Assembly (NCBI RefSeq): GCF_011397635.1
Contig: NC_064775.1
Span: 17,528,954-17,592,953, forward strand
Direction: 5' to 3'
DNA: 64,000 nucleotides
Origin: Epinephelus fuscoguttatus
Taxonomy: Eukaryota > Chordata > Actinopteri > Perciformes > Serranidae
Positions 1-14,400 of the stretch are shown piece by piece (position 1 is the first letter of the stretch; the number at the start of each line of letters is the position of its first letter). Below the pieces are notes generated by a model. The model was not told where the DNA came from and made no database searches. It saw only the letters and a list, made by a program, of their open reading frames with translations. The translations under genes were made by a program, and so were the position numbers.

Positions 1-612
1 TAATCGAGCATTCATTTCATGACTCTTATAATCTCAGACATTCCTAATGCCTAATCACTATAGTGATATTAGGAGATCATTGACAGGGGCTCATCAGCCA
101 ATTTGATTCTAGCACACATGTAAACACAACACAGTGACACTTTCTCAGAATCTCTGTTGAAAAAAAACATTAATGTGAACATTATGGTTAAATATTTATC
201 AGGCGTGTAATTGATGTACTCTTTTTTTTTTGTAATGACAAATCATTATTTAAATAAAGTTCATGTACTCACTAAACAGCATATCTGCACTTGTGTCTTA
301 AATGTGTGAACTCTGCCAAGATTGTGAATTGTTGAGTCAGCAGATGTGTTTTTGTGACTGCTATCTCTGTGACCTTTACACTGTTGGACTCTCGTGACAC
401 AGGTTGTTTCCATCTGCGGTCAAGGGCGAAACTGCCTGCTGTGACACAAGTCACTCGAGTGTGGCTAAAGGTGAAGCATGTTTTTGAAAGGTTAAACTTG
501 CAGAGGGCAGCGCCACATTTTGTGCAAAATATGATTAACTTTGGCACACAGAATGTGGATTGCCAATATACTTTGTGCAGACATTCATCGTCCACAGATG
601 ATGAATCTGACT
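1..612. other. Non-coding stretch, nothing recognised
   Basis: AT-rich sequence with only short overlapping open frames on both strands and no splice-supported coding signal. It lies downstream of the minus-strand igfbp2 gene. I see no gene or RNA here. Confidence 0.5.
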
Positions 613-1010
613 GACTTTAGTGAGCCCCTGACTTTTCCTCTAGCGCTATCATAAAGCTGACATTTGTTTTTGATGGAAATTTCTCATTAACTAGTGGGTG
701 GATTGTCATGAAATTCATGTCCAGGATAAATTGTACTACATTTGGTGATCCAATGAAATTTCATCAGGTGACATCATAAATTCAAGTTAAAACGTATCCA
801 GTATTTGCTTCACAACCAAATACCTGATATATCATCAGCCTCATCTGTACTTTGTGGTTTGTTCCAGTTGAGTAGGATCATGTTAGTACACTAAACAATG
901 ATTGCAACTCTTGTAGACATTCCCCATTAAGCATCAGTATGTTAGCTTTGTCATTAGCTTTAGCATTTAGCTCTAAAAATAGCTGCACCTGAGCCATTAG
1001 CATGACCATG
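613..1010 (+). repeat. Interspersed fish repeat, diverged copy
   Basis: The segment runs through phrases such as CCCTGACTTTTCCTCTAGCG, then a GGATTG-TCATGAAATT stretch, then GTTAGC/TTAGCATTTAGCTC words. From memory this order is a very common interspersed repeat in percomorph genomes. A second partial copy with related wording (ATCTCAACAGCTATTG, then CACAGGATGAATCCTAAT) is at 18790-19010. The class is not certain. Diverged, with no coding capacity visible. Confidence 0.45.
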
Positions 1011-1933
1011 ACCAGGGATATTGTATTTGCTTATGGGCTACTTTTGCAAAATGACAGAAGGCCAGTGGCCGGTTAATAAACAAACAGTTTGCATTTCTCA
1101 CTCATTTTCAAAGAGGCAAATCCAGTCACAGCAGCCTGTGTGCACAGAGGTGTTTCTAGGATCTGAGGACATTTGGGGTATAGCAGGGAACTCTGTTGGG
1201 GCGTCCAGGGTTTCCTTCACTGTCAGTTTTTTTAATAGAAAAGCTAAATTTTGATGCTTCTAGTAGCACTTTAGCAACTCATTTACATTCAAAGTACAAA
1301 AAAAATCCCAGTGTGAATTCATTTATTTTCATTATAAATGCGAAAATGGTCGGCGAGCCACCCGGCACCCTATCATGGGCTAGATTTAGTTTACTATCAC
1401 TGCTGCAGACTCTTTGTCTTGAGATATATCATGGACTGGATGGTGTAAAAAATCAACATGGCAACACTTGAGGAGTTACATTGTTATCTCGGAGATCACG
1501 GCAGAAAAAGCAACAGCAGCGCCATCTTAGACGGACTGTAAGGCCCCTAAATCAAGCACATCGTGACAATGGCGAGTATATTTCTCACAGTACCCTTATG
1601 GATCACGTGCTTTTCGATGTTGCAGATGCATAGCTATGATTTCTGAGGACGTACACAACTGACGCTACAACAGAGTTGCAGGATATACAAGGCTGCCATC
1701 TTGCACACAAGTTAAAAGAAAGTTCCGATTCAAGTCTTGTTTGGGTAAAATCAAAAGAGTTCATAATGGCAAAGTATATTTATTGTGTGACGGCCCCTCC
1801 CTTTACTCTGGAGGTGTGTGGGCTTGCTGGTTGCTGGTTGATCTGCTTTGTCTTTCAGGAGGGACTGTCATCAGCTGATGCGCTGCACCTGGGGCCGGTG
1901 AAGCGGTTATATTCTGATACCAGCTGGCTTTCT
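1011..1933. other. Non-coding stretch, nothing recognised
   Basis: Several 60-120 codon open frames occur, but none shows a recognisable domain, a signal peptide or flanking splice sites. I see nothing functional. Confidence 0.4.
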
Positions 1934-3444
1934 GGGGTCCGTTTCACAAAGCAGGTTCAACAAACTCTGAGTCTAATCCTGAACTCTAAGTTGATCTACT
2001 CTGAGATAGGAAACTCTGAGTTTCCGGTTCCAGAACAGCTGATTTGAATCAGTTTAATCAACTCGGAGTAGTTTCACCTGGAGTTAAGCGCGTGCACCAC
2101 GACTATAAAAAGCCAGCATCAATGGAGCCCCGATTCGACGAGTCACCATGGCAACGGGGAAGAGGAGGGCTGCGTTTTTCACCCCACTAGAATTAGAAAT
2201 CTTAATGCGCTCATACGGCGAGTTTGCACATGTTTTCAAAAAGAAGTGCAACACCGCTGCAGCTGCAAAAGAGAGGGAGACGGCGTGGGAGAACATTGCT
2301 GCTCAGGTCAATGATTAAGTTTAAATGTAGTCCTTTGCAATCACAGTAATATTACAGGGAAAACTGCCTGAATGGTAGCCTATTAATTTATTTCATTTAG
2401 GTGCAATCCCGCGGGGGAGAAGCGCACTTGGCAGCAGTTTAGGATGAAATATAAAAACATTGTTCAAACAGGTAAGACCTCGGCATAATCTCATGGGGGT
2501 ACCTCATTTTGATCATGTTTTACATTGTAAAGTAAATATTAAGTGGCTGTTTGACTGTGCAGTTGTTTTATCCCCAACATAATGCTGTTTTCACACACAT
2601 AAATGTCTTCTCATCTGTATCATGTTCTGTTAAATAATTAAGCCTGTTTAAACTAACACAGACTTCTACTCAGCCAACAGAAAGAAGGCAGATGCCCGTA
2701 AAACCCACAGTTGCTTTACTCAAGTGCTCAGCGTCTCCGACATTGTACAAAAAACTTCCATTTGCAAAGAAACGCAGCGCAACACACAATATCTGCTGGG
2801 ATGTGAGAGCATGACTATGATTGGTAATGTTGCAAATGTAATGACGGATTAGGTTGTGTATGTAGATGATGGACTGTGATGTGAAACGGTACAGCTCAAA
2901 AAGATAATTGTCTGGAAATGCTAGAACATGTATGCGCGGTCTGATAACCATCTCCCGACGAATATTTAACTATCTGCGCAGTAATGCTGCACCTTCATCC
3001 ACGGGATCGTTATCAAAAGGACATGCCATGTTAGTGAAAAAAGTCGCCACCTACTGTGCCTAATGGACTTCTAATATACTGACTCTGATTTTTTTTTTTA
3101 AATGACAGACGGCAGAACTAGGCAACGCCAAAACTCGCCTGCTGACTGAATGAATGAGGAAATCAAATGGAGTGTGCGGCTCTGAAAGAGGGCGGAGACA
3201 GAGAGAAACTCGAGGTTCATTGACAAAAACCTGGTCCCGACCAGGTTAGGTTCATAGAGTCTGTTACTACGGTAACTGACCGAGAGCTTAAGTTACCTCT
3301 CTCTCTGAAACAGGCTAGAGTTACCCCTCTTTCTCTGGTTTGAGTTACCTCCCTTTTTGAAACGGAAAACTCAGAGTTTCCCTCATTTCAGGGTTAACAG
3401 ACTCTGAGTTTTCACTAAACCTGCTTTGTGAAACGGACCCCAGG
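1934..3444 (+). mobile_element. PIF/Harbinger-type DNA transposon remnant
   Basis: The ends form terminal inverted repeats. The left end (from 1934) reads CTGGGGTCCGTTTCACAAAG. The right end (to 3444) contains the matching inverse CTTTGTGAAACGGACCCCAG, and the similarity continues inward through AACTCTGAGT on both sides, about 40 bp in all. Between them is a broken Myb/SANT-like reading frame (2149-2726), as in the second ORF of Harbinger elements. No DDE transposase frame is visible, so this is an internally deleted or degraded copy. I could not settle the expected 3-bp target duplication. Confidence 0.75.
2149..2726 (+). pseudogene. Harbinger Myb/SANT-like protein, degraded
   Basis: An ATG at 2149 opens a frame starting MATGKRRAAFFTPLELEILM, resembling the Myb/SANT-like DNA-binding protein of PIF/Harbinger transposons. 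The frame appears split: a first block to about 2311, a second from about 2401 (EKRTWQQFRMKYKNIVQT, followed by a GTAAGA donor at 2472) and a third near 2677 (NRKKADARK). The first donor position reads GATTAAGT instead of GTTAAGT, and the second block no longer joins in frame, so splicing and frame look damaged. In intact elements this protein assists the transposase in binding the termini. I infer it is non-functional here. Confidence 0.6.
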
Positions 3445-3523
3445 TCTCTCACTCGATCCACGCCGTACAGGAGGGCACCGTGGTGCGGCCGTGCCTTTTC
3501 TGTTGCTTTTGTTTTGGCACGCT

Positions 3524-3525
<2 letters not shown>

Positions 3526-3563
<38 letters not shown>
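3526..3563. repeat. (CA)n microsatellite
   Basis: Uninterrupted CA dinucleotides, about 19 units, just outside the Harbinger right end. Likely length-polymorphic. Confidence 0.95.
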
Positions 3564-3565
<2 letters not shown>

Positions 3566-3941
3566 CATCCACACATGCCTACACTACTGATTACTGACAC
3601 TGATTCTCACGTATTTCTTAAGTTTATGTTAATAAACACATTGATTAGTTTGAACCTCGTCTTCCCTCCCGTTTTTTGTTGCAGCCTAAGAGCCGGGTTG
3701 TAACAATTGTGTTTATGATTGTTGGGTTAATACTTGGTTTTTCTTGATACTTAATTTAATGCATGTGTCTCCTGTTTAGATGCAATGTGTCTGGTTGTTT
3801 GCATGATATGTGGTGTTCTCTGGTGGTGGTCAACACATGATCACCCTGCTGCTGATTGGATTCAGTGCAGCTGCAGCCCTGCATCAAGCACCAAATTCAA
3901 ACTCCCTCTCCAAATTAAAACTCAGGCAGGCACAAGCTGAA

Positions 3942-3947
3942 TTTATT
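3942..3947 (-). terminator. Candidate igfbp2 polyadenylation signal
   Basis: The plus strand reads TTTATT, which is AATAAA on the minus strand, about 455 bp beyond the igfbp2 stop codon at 4401. Position and strand fit a 3' UTR end, but no transcript evidence is available and other hexamers could be used. Confidence 0.3.
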
Positions 3948-4400
3948 ACCATTTTAATAGCATTATCTGTTAATGAGGCGAACAGTAGTCTGCAAGCTAG
4001 GACACAAAAACACACCTAAAAACACCAAACATGTTGAAGGCTTTTCATTTTTCAACACATACAGTACAAAACACTGATAACAGAGCAAATCTGAGCAAAG
4101 TCACAATTAGTAAAGCAAAGTCACTGACACTCCAGCTGACTACTGAACATCTACAAGGGCAAGGGAGTCTTGTCCTAACATCTCCTAAAAACCTAAAAAC
4201 AACCACAACAATCTGCAGTTACATCCTACGCAGCAAGCTGGATTCTATCATTTAATCCTTTTTGGTGGTTACGATTTCAAATGTCACTGTCATGAAATGA
4301 ACTAGAGACACATACACACAGAAAGATAATATATAGCTTACTCAGATGTTCTTTGTTCCCAAGTACTTTACAGTTTTTTTTTCTCTCGCTTCATGCCACA

Positions 4401-4559
4401 TTATATCTGGGCCATGTCAGGAAGCTCCAGCTCCAGCTCTCTGAGGTACTGACTGCAGTTGGGGTCACCCCTCACAGTGGGGGCTGATGGGATGGGTCGG
4501 CCAGTGTGAGGGTTGACGCACCAGCACTCGCCCCTCTGACCGTGGAGAGACATCTTGCA
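4401..4559 (-). CDS. igfbp2: igfbp2 exon 4: CWCV/RGD and stop
   Basis: Follows a TTTCAG acceptor and codes for [20 protein letters not shown], then [19 protein letters not shown] and a short acidic tail ending [12 protein letters not shown] before TAA at 4403-4401. CWCV is the thyroglobulin type-1 signature and RGD is the integrin-recognition tripeptide typical of IGFBP2. The tail is shorter than in mammalian IGFBP2 and lacks the mammalian terminal extension. The 3' UTR continues below 4401. Confidence 0.93.
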   Translation of the reverse strand, partial: CKMSLHGQRGECWCVNPHTGRPIPSAPTVRGDPNCSQYLRELELELPDMAQI

Positions 4560-5421
4560 CTGAAACAAAAAATGATCCGTTTATTTCTGCATGTTTTGAC
4601 GTCAGTTTAGATCATTGTGACGACCCTGACTATGCATATAATGTGTTGTTTGTGCAAAAATATGCAGGAAAAGTGTTTTTTGTGGAAGATAAAATGATAT
4701 TAATTCACTTTAGCCTCACAAATGTCGAATAACTTAGCACTTAAAGGGGTAAACTACGACTTAATACAACATATTTTTGTTTAAAATGGAGTTTATGATG
4801 CTTTACACACCTTTTCTCCTCTAAACACTTGCATATTATCAGGTGGCTACACCCTCTCCGCTTACCACCCTCTTTCCCCATTTGCCTGGAGTCACCTGTT
4901 TGAGATTATACTGCCCCCTCTTGTCGCAGTTGGGGATGTGCAGGGCGTACAGGTCTTCCAAGGGACCTCGGTTATCTCTGAAGGGCATCTTAGATATCCT
5001 CTCCAGGATCTGGTCCAGCTCCTGCTGACACTGAGTCTTGAAAACAGCAAAAACAACAACACACGTCACGTTAACACGCCCGTATCGAGGCAGTCGGGTG
5101 TGTGAGCGTCACCAGGTTTCTGTGACAGATGGGTTTAATATGTTTAGCCTGCGGCAGAAAATGTTCTGTACAGATTATTCTGTTTATTCTAACTTTTGTG
5201 AACAGAAAAAAAGGTTGAAAAAATAGGAATCTGATCTTTTTTACAACTTTTTTGTTTATATATTTAAAAAACACAGAAAATTGTTTCAAAAAATGTTCAA
5301 AAGTTGAGTAAAATCCAGGCACGCAGCAGAAAAATACCCATCAACACCAAGATGTGCTTGCAAGGTAATCAGCACATTTTTGACATGCTACATAAAACTC
5401 ATATAAAAGGTGCACATGCAG

Positions 5422-5474
<53 letters not shown>

Positions 5475-8400
5475 GTGAAGGGGCTTTCTGTAATGAGCAA
5501 ATGAATCATGTTTCCTTGCCAGTAATGAATAACAACCCTTGCCAGTGACCTCAGATTTACCTCACAATTCCATGGAGCCAAATGTCTTGTTGAGACAGTT
5601 ATAAGCTTCTGGTAGAGCAATAACCTTTACATGATTTTTATGGCGGCTGGAAAATACCATGATGCCGGTTAGAAATGCCCGGGGTTCACCAGCTCCGGGA
5701 CACAGAGCGGCTCAGGTGTGTTTCAGGTCAGTTAATATCTGCCTTTTGATTAAAGGGCAGTGGTTGGTGGGAGTGTGGAACAAAATAACTGCAGGTAAAA
5801 AGCTTTTAATTTGTGCTATGACCCCCCTTAAATTATTATTTGTTTTTTACCGTATTTCCCTCTAAGGCTTTGAAATGATTCAAAGTGCACTCATCAACAG
5901 GTTCAAGCATCAACTGCACTTTAAATGATCTTAAATATGGCAATAAAACACTTTGATTGCATCTGAACAGCTGCTGCACCAGAGGGAGGCGGCACTGCAC
6001 TCCTTTTTCTTCCCTCACTGGTCTGAGGTGTTTTTCTGCTCCCGCCAGGATTAAAGCAGCTTGCACTACTTAGACGTTCTTATCTGCAGTCGTTTGTTAG
6101 TTGCTGACTGACATGATTATGCCATGCATTGCGGAAAACACACCTGCAAATTGCTTTGTTCATTAAAATATCTTGTGTGTAGTGCATCTTTCTAAAATTA
6201 CCATGATATAGTTTGGACAGAAATATAATTTTGGTGTAATGTCAGACACAATAATCAAATTTAAGGTTATCCATAAACTTATACAAAATCAAGGTTACAC
6301 AAACTATACCCTGAGGTATCTCCTAACTGTAATAAATGTAACACATATGAGCAAGGAACACCAAACACTTAATTTCCTGTGTTCTGGTTAATTTTTATGC
6401 ACCAATCTGTGCCTTTTCTGCATCAGTTTATGGTGTAAATGTCTTTAATTTTGTCAAAATAAAAGTCCTCTGCTACTTTCTGCTACTTCACTGGGGGAGA
6501 CAAATGCATATGTTCTAAATACTAAAGGCAACATGTCACCTGTGTCCCTCCTGAAATGTACACCTATGAATATCAGGGGACTTTGTTCCATTCTCTATGG
6601 TCATGCCCAAAATTCAGCCATTTTGGAAGAATATTTTGAATGTTTATCAGTGAAAATGGCTACACTTGACATGACTCAATGGGTTACACTATTGTATGAC
6701 GTAATATCTGTGGAACACTCTATTGCCCGGTCAGATAGGGCCATGGTAAATAATATCGAAGCTCTGGCTAAGGCAGTGGAGAAGGTCAGGCAAATTTACC
6801 TATATGAATCAGGTTGATCATTTTTCTGTGGTTTACTATGCTGACTGTGGTAATTTGTGCATATACGTAATGTTATACCTTTTTGTGCTTCACATGGATA
6901 TGTATGGATTTTGTTGTTTTTTAGTTTTTGTAGTAAATATTTTTTTTGTCTTGCTTATCCCTGCATGTATTTATTTATTTTTTTCCTTCTCCTGTCACCA
7001 TCAAAGGTCATCCATAGCCAGCTTGAGGGGATGGTGAGACAATAGGTCCATTTTTAAAACATAAAACATATGGACACACATGGATGAGATGCAGCTATGT
7101 ATGTATGAGTTATTATTAATATTTTGCAAAGAAACTGCATAAAAATTTGATCACAAAAGAAAAGAGGAAAGAGGAGAGACGTCTGTGCCCACCTTTGTGT
7201 GTGGCTTTGGGAACTGAGCAGTATTTTGTACTTGAAAGAGTTGAAATATTATTTAAATCAAAAGCAGATCTCATTTGTGAAAGTTTGGCATCAAATTTAA
7301 ACCTTTATGTACAGTGAGCTTAATTGCAAACTTGTCATTTATTTTACCTATTTATCTGTCTATTGATGATCTTTTTGATTGGCTGTGCTCCATGTGCCTT
7401 GGCCAACAGTTCTAACTGTTCTACGTGGAAATCAGCGTCCCCCACTGCACAGGTAGCTGATAGTTTTCCTTTTTCACCTTGTGGTTTGTCCTCTTTACTG
7501 CTCCATGCAATTTAAGGTCCGTCTGACATCATTAGAATTGAGTCAGTATTGTTATTACAAAGGCACTGTCAGTCTTATTCATGAATAAATGGGTAATTTC
7601 TCACAAAAATTTCATGGGTGCAACATAAATGTTAAAATAACAATAATATTTTTTTGTATATTATTCCAAGATGTGTAGTTAGAGCCAACTGTGTCTTTAC
7701 ACTCAGGAGAGAGATCTCAGCTTCACAGTGAGGTAAAATAAATAAATAAAAATAAAAATCAATAAAGAAGAAGTGCCACATATGTGGGTTTTTTTTTGGG
7801 GGGGCGGGATATTTAATAGCTATTAGGAGGAATACATTTTTGAAGTTGTCCTATCATCAGACAACACGAAGCAAAAATGGACATTATTATACTTTATTGA
7901 TCCCTGGGGGGATTTTGGGACATGTTACAATTGCTCTTATATATAAGTGCAGAGAAGTTGTGAGAAAATAGAAAATAAGAAGTATGGAAAAATATGAAAA
8001 TATGTGCATTATTATACAATAAAAGAAATAAGAAATATGTACATCACACTACAAAATGTGCTAAATAAAAAAGTAATAGTAAAAGAGGAAAAAAAAAGAG
8101 GAAAAAAATCACTGATGTTAGACTGACACTTGGTCTGGGTGTGTCCTTACAAATGATTTAACTCAATTTTCTTACAATTTTCTTGTTGCGGTGCAACAGG
8201 ATGTGATTCTGTACCACATATTCATACGTGGTATATTGTCTATATTGTGGAATTGAAAAACAACGCTTCTCATAAATTTGATTCCTAAGTTTGAATTTAA
8301 TAATTTCCATGGCCTTGCAGCATATTATGAGAGCTCTATCCAGAGCTTTGACACTCCGATATGTCTCACCTGTTTGGGTCGTGCAGGTTTCACCTCTTCC

Positions 8401-11400
8401 ACTTTGTTGGTCTTCATCTTGGTCTTCATCTCCTGCCTGTGCTGGCGCACAGCGCTCTCTTTGGGTCCCAGCCAGGTGGTCTCTTTGCTGGGCTTTCGGA
8501 TGGCCGGGATCTCGCTCACACCCTGCTCAGGCAGCGGCTCCACGGCCTCACCTGCAGTTGGGGGGGGGGTCCACAGAAACAAAAAACAGCTGCCTCACAT
8601 GAAACACTCAAAACAGCAAAGCTAGAAATCTTTCAAAATGGAAGCTTTAAGGTTGCTGACAGAAAATAACTCCAAGTGTTATAGGATTCTGTATCTGCAA
8701 CTTCACTCTCCTCCAAATCACATTACCTTGCAAGGCAACTGGATTTGCAAAAATTAGATCACATGAGAATCCAGCTCTGATTTGCTACAGAGCGACTGCC
8801 CAGGCCCAAGGAAGTGTGCTAAATGTCAATTTAACATACTGGCCAAACTGTGTAACTACAACATACAGGTCTGTCACGTCGCCATTGGGTCCAAGAAGAT
8901 TTTTTTCCATAGATTTTCAAACAGTGTGGCAACCACACATTAGCCTATTATTGCAATATTCAAGTGGGCCTACACAAAAAGTTATGAATGAATTTTTGAT
9001 TGACTGTGTCAGTATATTGTGTGCACCCAGTCTAGCTAAAAAAATGTCATTTAATTCAGTTTCAATTGAATAACCTTCACTGATCACGTGACGGAATTAT
9101 AAGTGTGGGACATGTCAAAAGCCCTGATTGGCAGCCAGTGTGATGGATGATAACATTCAGAAGGAGAAAGCTGTGAGTGGGACAATGGATCACTTTATTG
9201 TATGGAGCAAATTACACTGAGCAGCTTTCATAGGAAAGAACAGGGCCCTGGCTCCAACTCTGTATTCAGTTCTCTTTGTACACCCATGAGTCTGCCCCCA
9301 GTAGCTTCCACGGCCAAAACAGTATCGCGAAAACCTCTATCGGTGGACACATTTGTACCATGGTATGTACCATCATATCATCCAACCCTAACAAATCTAA
9401 ATGTAAGGATGAGATGGAGTTTACACTGACCTTACAAGGTCATTACCAAGTATTGGTTATTACCTGTAACTGACAGACCATCTATTTCTTTTAATATATA
9501 TTTTAGTTACTGCCTTGCAACAGAGAAGAAAATAAATTGGGCAGGAAAGGACACTTTGATGGACATATTGGCTTCTAAACGCATTTAACCTGCAACTTCT
9601 TAGGACGCTCTCTCAGTGCACTAAGCCACTCTGTTGCCCTCCTGCTGTCATTCTGGTAATGGATTGGGCTTTTTAGAGGCTGGAAGTGGAGTGAAATAAG
9701 CTTCGTACTGCACACATCATTTGTCAGAGCGACAAAGTAAGTGGCTTGCTCTGCTAGAAAAGGCTCTTTGGAATTCGCAGAGGTGACACTGACCCTGAAC
9801 TCTCCTTTACTTGGGGAGTAGTGACGCATGAGAGGGTTTGGAAGGGAGGGAAGATATAAATTATAATTTTCTAAGTTTTCCAACATCCTCCCCACTGTGC
9901 TCGATGATCAGTCCTAATTAAATTCAGGAGGCAAACGGTCAACTTACGGAAGGTTGTTAGTTGATGCAGCTCACCTGCACCCTCCAGGATATAAAAGCTA
10001 GTCCATTAACTCAACTCTCTCTTCAGCTGTAAGTCACTCTGCATTTCTCCCTTTTCATTTAGGCACAATTCAAGACCTCTACAGCAAATATCTCACATCC
10101 AGGCTTTGCTTTCATTGCTGACGCTGCTAATTTCCACTCCCTATTGTTTATTTGCTTTGGTTTCACATTTTGTACGAGTACATTTCTTGTGTTTGTGACA
10201 ATTTTCCTCATTGTCACAACTGACATTTTCTCTAAAGATAATGTTAGGGGGGGAAAATAAGCTCCCAAGTGTCCAAACTACTGTTAAAGTGCTCTGAAAA
10301 GCATCAGCACAATCAATGAGTCACTACAATCCTTTCCTTTCTCATAGAGCGAGGCAACCACATGCAGCTCTGTTAACAAGCTTGTGGGCTGAGAAAAGTT
10401 GGCCACTGTTGAACTTTAGTCACAGTCAGGTTTCCATGGTTGCTTTTTTCCCTTACTGGTGTGATTTAATTTCATGAGCAGATGTTAAAAGGGGTGATAA
10501 ATGAACATCAGATATTTACACTTTTCTAAAACTTGTATTTGGAAGACTACATGAGGAAGTCAGCTTAAATTTAAGGTCCTACAGATCTAGAGGCCTGCTC
10601 CTAATCGGGCTAGGTCAGAATTATTTTCATCTATTATCTAAGTGGATCAAACCGGACTCAAGCAATCACCTCTGATCACCTGGTGCATAATAATCATCAC
10701 AGACAGTCTGTTTTTTGGGGACAAGCAAAGTGTGTATTGTGAAGTGCAGGGGGAAATGATCAAAATGGTTCAAAATGGTTGGTCTGTGAACCTGACTGCT
10801 AAATCTTTGAGCACAATAAAATGATATCGTAATGTGAAATTCAGCATTTGACAGCCCAAAATGTTGCATAGATGAAATTAAAGAATTTCACATAGCCAAT
10901 GGTGACATACTAGACCTGTCCCTGCCTCATTGGCTGCTGGCTCTTTGACCATATACGCTCTCTGTACCCATACATACTGTTTTTGTTCCTTGCTTTTAAA
11001 GCTTTTCCCCCCAAATTTTTAATATTTATTTACTCGTTTGCACTTTAATGTCTTTAAAATGCAATTTTAATGTCTCATATTTGATATATTCAATGCTCCT
11101 GTAAAGCATTTTGAATTGCCATACTCTTTAAACTGTCTGATAGCATTATATTTATACGACTGTATATACTGCAAAAATCAGATTACGCCTCAAGCTGTCA
11201 ATTCTTTATATATTTAGCATTTATTGTTCTTTCATCTGACTTGTTGATTTGATTTGTTGTCATGTTAAAACCATTTTATGCTACTGATATATACATAATT
11301 TAATAGCATAACAATGCAAGTACACCCTTTAAAGAGCAATGAATTTTTAATTTTTTAGAATGTTTAGACATTGGAGTTGGAATGTGGAAAAAATATATTA

Positions 11401-14400
11401 AAATCTCATGATTAAAAAAATATAAATAAGTCATAAAAAGTGTATATGTGAGTGTCTGTATGAGTGTGAGACTGAGAGCAGATGAGAGAGCAGAAGCAGT
11501 ACAATCCTGAAATGATGGCAAAAAGTGTCTCAGCCTAGGTTTTTTTCTGTTCATTTTGCTTAGGCACTGTTAAAAAATGCTTGCATGCTTAATGCTAATG
11601 CTAAAACGTTGGTGGACTTCTTATATTAAGTAAGTAAGTCAGTTTGAAAAATGTATTTATACAGCGCTTCATAGACATATGTCATAAAGTGCTTCACAAG
11701 GGCAATATACAACAAGAAAGCAATCACAAAGACAAAGTGACTCCGTGAGGGGCCATATCAGGCAATACATGGAAATGACCTTGACAAGTTAATACAGACC
11801 TAAATACTGTTAATACTGCTCATACTGTATATACTATATATGAATGTATGTGACCATATTTTCCCCTTACTGGTTATCCTGTATTCTATATTTATTCAAT
11901 GTATTGCAGTTCATTCTGTTCTTCATGTTAGTCCGCACTTAACTACTTTTTGCACTTCTGGTTAGATGCTAAACTGCATTTTGTTCAGCCTTACAAGACT
12001 TTGAAGCAATTTCCAATGTCAGAGTAAAATCATGAGCGTTTTAGCTCAATTGTACATCCCCCTGATCTCAATCGTTTGGTGTAAGGTGGTCATAAAACTC
12101 CATGTGAGCTGTTTTACGTCAGTCTTTTTCCTCATCTTGATTTTCCGATTAAATCAAACATATTTAATATTACTGTAATTTTTCAGTCTTGGCTCATTTA
12201 AGTACAGACGTTCAATGACGTAAACACTGTCAACAACCAATAGCTGCGCTCTCTCCAGCACCAAACAGGAAGCAGCAAACTGGGTGGACAGTAAACATTG
12301 AGGGGACTCAGAGGAGGCAGAAGAATGTGTACAAGTCTGGGTTCTCTTGTTCTGTGGAACAGTAGGAGAAACTAGTGGAGTTGGGTTTAAATTGGCGTGT
12401 ATCTGATCCACCTCCACTAAAAGCTGAGGCGACAAAATCCAAAATGTAAAGTTTGTACGCATATACAGTTTATCTCTGTGGATTATATTGATGCCGAATT
12501 GACAATATTACTGTTGACATATGATGCCTTTTATCTTGTGTTTCTGAAGTTATGTGTTTTTGCAGACATGAATTGTAATTATGTCGTATTTCTTCAAGGA
12601 TGTTTGGCGTAGTACTTTCCACCAGGAGTAGGATGGGAAATAATCTCAAAAGGAACTAGTTATAGCAATCCTTTGCATATTCATATGTGTGTGACTAAAA
12701 ACTAAGCAACCTTGCTCACTGTCCTGACTAATAAAACAATAAGGACAATACAAATGCCGTCACTGCACAACAGCAGCAAAAAGAAGTTGAGCTGTCTGTG
12801 GATTAATCCGGTGACTCCCTCCTCCAGGCGGTTGTCATACAGTTTGACCATCTCCTCTCTCCTTGGAGTCTTGTTAAACATCAACCTAAAAAAAAAAAGC
12901 CCCCAAAAAAAAGCCCCTCTCTTCAAACAGATGGAGCAAACAATGTGAGAGGCCATCAGGTCCAACCCAACATGTTGTTTCTGACAACAGAGCATACTTA
13001 GGGGTTGAGGGTTGACACCAGGGAGGGAGTGGAAAGGAGTGTCATTCCAAACCAGCTGATTTTTGACAAAAATGTATGCAACACGATCACATGTTCGCTC
13101 TTTAGGTAGTGAGAATGGATTTCAAATGGTGAGCAGAGTGCTTGTTTTGCAGGAAAGTGTGTATTTCATCTATGCAGGGCTTCACTTGACACCTGAAGGA
13201 AAGAAGGGAAATAAGCACAGACAGTAGAGAAGGTCAAATAGTGGGCCAGTAAGTGGATAGTTCACAGTTATGCAAGGGCCGAGCTAACATGCAGACTTGT
13301 GGAAAGGCGTTTGCAAGACAGAGAGTGTGTGTTACTGGTGGTGGACTAGAAAGGCATTCTCTGCACTCTGCAAGAGGTAAATTTGACATCCGGTTGTAGA
13401 ATATGATTACAAAAGGCCTAAGAGAGAACGGGAGAAAGGAAATTCCAAACGAAGCAATAACAAGGTGCTGGCGCCTTTTGCCATCAGATAGATCTGGTGT
13501 TGTTGGACTTGAGTTCCCCTTATGACGCTCCGCCGTGCTCTCTCTGGCTTTTCTTTGAAGACTGAGTTTCTTTCCAAAAAGGGGCAAAAGTCAAATGAAA
13601 TCAGGTGTGTGCTCGCATGTGCGTGCACACACAAGTGGCGCAGATAAACACACGACACAGAAAATATTGGCGGCTGGGGTGCCTTTTGTTTTGCTGTCTT
13701 ACATAATCCCCACAGTATCCAAGTGCAATACCATCACTCCCTCTCTTCTGAGGAAACCTGAGATGTTCGCTCAAATATACAGTCTGGGCGCGCATAGACA
13801 CACACATGAACACACAATTTATAGCGAAAACAGCGATCTCCCTCTCGAAATGTACACACACACAAACACAGAGGGTCAGGACCCCACTTTCAGGGGGCGC
13901 TAGGCCTCTGCAGTCCAAGCCGTTCCACAGCGGTGGGCTTGGGATCAGCAGTATCAACAGAGCAGCAGGCCTACTGTCCAGTCTACTGCTTGAGTTAATC
14001 CTCACACAATGGCCCGAGAGGCTTCCTTTCTATATCTGATCCATGTCGAATTCCCAGATGGCACGTAGGCCAGAAGTGTCATGTCTGATTGTCCAGATTC
14101 TGGTCAACTGAGCAAATGGCAGACTTGGCCGGGTGGTGGAGAATGGAAAGGTTGAAAAAGGAAAGATCCAAGCACACCAGCGTTCTCGCTCCATCCTATT
14201 TCCTTAGATACAAAATAGACCCTTGTTTCATTGTCAGACAAACACATGGATGTGATGTCTTTCTTATGTTGTGCCATGGAACTCACTGAAGTAAGTGGAC
14301 GTCAATGGAACCAAGGAGCAGCTTCTCTCAAAGTAGAAAAATCGACTTCAATCACTGTAACTTCCACTGCACATCAAGCATTTTGGTAACCCTTAAATTA

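Larger units (their letters stand above)
5037..8369 (-). other. igfbp2 intron 2 with microsatellite and LINE-like tail
   Basis: Non-coding. It contains a (CA)n tract at 5425-5472 and a diverged retroposon-like piece from about 7880. A 94-codon open frame at 6533-6817 has no recognisable domain and no splice support. Nothing else recognised. Confidence 0.6.
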